Shown here piece by piece: positions 62,271 through 64,000 of a DNA stretch of 64,000 nt (position 1 is the stretch's first letter; every line of letters begins with the position of its first letter). The notes under the pieces are model-generated. The model searched no databases and was not told the DNA's origin. It saw nothing but the letters and a program-made list of their open reading frames with translations. The stretch lies in assembly GCA_028279215.1 (NCBI GenBank), contig JANQOF010000063.1:62001-126000 (forward strand). The letters run 5' to 3'. This DNA comes from Pirellulales bacterium. Its GTDB lineage: Bacteria > Planctomycetota > Planctomycetia > Pirellulales > Lacipirellulaceae. Made by a program: the position numbers and the translations under genes.

Positions 62271-64000
62271 ATGAAGGTTGAGACACAAGGCGCTGGCGGT
62301 GCGGACGCAGCACGGCTGCTTTTTTCCTGCAGCATAATACTTGCAGCCTTGGGCGGCGTGGGCACGGCCGGACTTGCGTGCGATTCTTGTCACTGCCACC
62401 AGCATAATCACCCGCATAATGAGGATGGGAAGTCGAATAACCATCAACATGGTTCGACTACGGTTGCCGCGACTAACGTCGCGAACAGCGCCGCAGCTCC
62501 AATCCGGATTGCCGTCGTTGGTGACACGCAGAACGGCGAATTTGGCGGAGGCGTTCTCGACGAACTGGTTCGTGACATCGACTCCCTGGATCCCGACTTT
62601 GTGATCTTTCCGGGTGATCTGGTCGGTGACACTGGCGTCGGTGGTTGGCAGGCGTGGAAGGATCGAACGGCCGCTCTGGGCGCCAATGCTCTGGGAATCG
62701 ACAAGCGTCTGATGACGCCAGGTAATCATGACCGCGGCAGCGGGGGAACGTTTACTAACTGGCAGCAGACTTTCGACTGGTTGCCAGACAACGAGGAAGT
62801 TGGCGGTGCGGTTGGCGTCGACCGAGTCGACTACTTCATCGATTACCAGGGAGTTCGCATCGTATCCATCTCTAGCGATGCTCCTGGGCAGATTTACAAC
62901 GCTCGCCACGTGAATCACGCTCCACCTGCGCTGGATTGGCTCCGTGAGGTTGTCAAAGACGCGGACGCAAAGAACGCGGACACCCATCTAGCTGATAACA
63001 TTTCTCACTTGCTCACCTTCAGCCATCGTCCAGTGACGACCCAAGCAGAGAGCCCAAGCGGAGGCACGAACGGTGAATGGTGGAGGTCGATGACCGGTCA
63101 GGACTCGGAAAGTGGCCAGACCGTTGCAACGGCGTTTCTTCCAGGCCACTGGCACATGTATCAACCAAGCCGGCCGGATCCTGACGTTGATACGATGGAG
63201 ATTATCTCGGGTACCGGGGGCGGGGGACTCGAAGGCGCTCCGCACCGCAACCATCACGGGTTCTCACTTCTCACGATTGATGGTGCAGATGTCACTAGCC
63301 AGTTCTTCGGAGACCCTGATGGTTCGACCAACGGGTGGAACTTCACTTCCGTGCTCGACACCATTGTCGTATCCCAGGGCGGTGGCCTTCCAGTAGGTGA
63401 ACTCGCCAACTACAAGTTCGATGCGGCTGACCCGACGCTGGATGCGTCGGTATCGTCGCTTTCGAAACAGCATCCACTGAACTTTAGCAGCGGCGCAATC
63501 AGCTTTGCCGATGCCGTCAAGGGCGATGTCTTGGACCTAACTGCAAGCGGCGCCTTCGCTGACGCTAGGAGCATTGGCGACAACAATCTGGCAGTACTAC
63601 GAGACATTACCATCAAAGTCGATGCAAAGCTCCAAGAACCGTCTGCCAACGAGGTAAACACGCTTGTCGCCTTCGGTGGGGCACTCGGATCGTTTAATGG
63701 CAGTTTGAACAACCAGGAGTCATCGAATTACGCATACCAATTCGCCATTACACTTTCGCAAACACTGCAATTCTCTTGGCAGCACGACGACGGAACGTGG
63801 GAATCGATCTCATCGACGGCCACGATCAGCGACCTGGATCAATGGCATTCGTACCGCGTCGAGCGTGATGCCGATGCGATGGCAGTTGCATTCTATGTCG
63901 ACAATTCACAACTTGGAGATACCGTCGGAATACAGTCCCTTCCTACAGGTGGGGGATCTGGATCGCTATACATTGGCGCCAATGCCAGCGCTGCCGATAC
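62271..64000 (+). CDS. Secreted metallophosphoesterase with LamG-like domain (3' end outside window)
   Basis: The frame is open from ATG 62271 to the edge (576 codons), with AAGGAC 6 nt upstream. Signal peptide LLFSCSIILAALGGVGTAG, then a His/Cys-rich segment (ACDSCHCHQHNHPHNED, about 36-52). The calcineurin-like phosphoesterase motifs are in order: VVGDTQN (about 81), FPGDLVGD (about 113), TPGNHD (about 149), SHRP (about 250) and GHWHMY (about 291). A beta-sandwich LamG-type domain begins near residue 380. The protein probably hydrolyses phosphate esters outside the cell. The His/Cys segment may buffer metal. The C-terminus, likely with dockerin and PEP-CTERM, is not visible. Confidence 0.9.
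   Translation, partial: MKVETQGAGGADAARLLFSCSIILAALGGVGTAGLACDSCHCHQHNHPHNEDGKSNNHQHGSTTVAATNVANSAAAPIRIAVVGDTQNGEFGGGVLDELVRDIDSLDPDFVIFPGDLVGDTGVGGWQAWKDRTAALGANALGIDKRLMTPGNHDRGSGGTFTNWQQTFDWLPDNEEVGGAVGVDRVDYFIDYQGVRIVSISSDAPGQIYNARHVNHAPPALDWLREVVKDADAKNADTHLADNISHLLTFSHRPVTTQAESPSGGTNGEWWRSMTGQDSESGQTVATAFLPGHWHMYQPSRPDPDVDTMEIISGTGGGGLEGAPHRNHHGFSLLTIDGADVTSQFFGDPDGSTNGWNFTSVLDTIVVSQGGGLPVGELANYKFDAADPTLDASVSSLSKQHPLNFSSGAISFADAVKGDVLDLTASGAFADARSIGDNNLAVLRDITIKVDAKLQEPSANEVNTLVAFGGALGSFNGSLNNQESSNYAYQFAITLSQTLQFSWQHDDGTWESISSTATISDLDQWHSYRVERDADAMAVAFYVDNSQLGDTVGIQSLPTGGGSGSLYIGANASAAD

Noticed and set aside
1-64000. CRISPR arrays, rRNA genes, prophage or insertion sequences with transposase
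   Set aside because: No evenly spaced direct repeats, no rRNA sequence, and no transposase, integrase or phage structural protein were seen on either strand.

Overview
The window looks like chromosomal DNA of a planctomycete, probably of the order Pirellulales and near Lacipirellulaceae. The evidence is the combination of families: DUF1559 prepilin-like proteins, PEP-CTERM sorting tails joined to dockerin-type repeats, an N-terminal LEPR-XLL-type motif, a FecR-LamG protein beside an ECF sigma factor, a XylR/AraC regulator with a sugar-binding half, sulfatases, and several small proteins I know only from planctomycetes. Nothing in the window fixes the species.

Layout. 1-4.9 kb: a very large secreted protein (sorbosone-dehydrogenase-like propeller, PKD, three NPCBM domains) running off the left edge. 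5.3-8.5 kb: a polysaccharide-export (Wza-like) protein behind a TPR lipoprotein-like partner. 8.8-16.4 kb: housekeeping and small planctomycete proteins, with a PQQ-type propeller, cytidine deaminase, an exported methyltransferase, TatC and mannose-6-phosphate isomerase. 16.4-19.3 kb: a TadE/TadE/TadG operon. 19.6-21.6 kb: an apolipoprotein N-acyltransferase fused in frame to a type II pseudopilin. 21.8-30 kb: pseudouridine synthase, PyrK, S20, a TPR protein, a long secretin-N-domain protein and an isocitrate-dehydrogenase-family enzyme. 30-37.5 kb: scattered small metabolic genes (RtcB-like, nitroreductase, RpiB, PPK2) set in unusually repeat-rich intergenic DNA, with several families of palindromes, one element with terminal inverted repeats, and two possible RNA switches.

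37.5-64 kb is an accessory glycan and surface-protein island. It holds an alpha-galactosidase-like enzyme, FecR-LamG anti-sigma and ECF sigma on the minus strand. Divergent from them is a run of PEP-CTERM/dockerin proteins: one single reading frame carries three complete precursors head to tail, followed by a fourth paralogue. Then come a DUF1559 protein, two translationally coupled sulfatases with dockerin and PEP-CTERM tails, tRNA-Arg(UCU), a XylR-like regulator with a late nonsense codon, another DUF1559 protein, three more PEP-CTERM genes (two broken by frameshift or stop), and a metallophosphoesterase running off the right edge. The most plausible reading is a sigma/anti-sigma and XylR-controlled set of exported, surface-sorted proteins for a sulfated galactose-containing polymer. 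The substrate is inference.

The two observations I rate highest are the obligate Lnt-pseudopilin fusion, where the pilin has no start codon of its own, and the triple PEP-CTERM reading frame, where each inner module keeps its own ribosome binding site, start and signal peptide but the stop codons between modules are missing.
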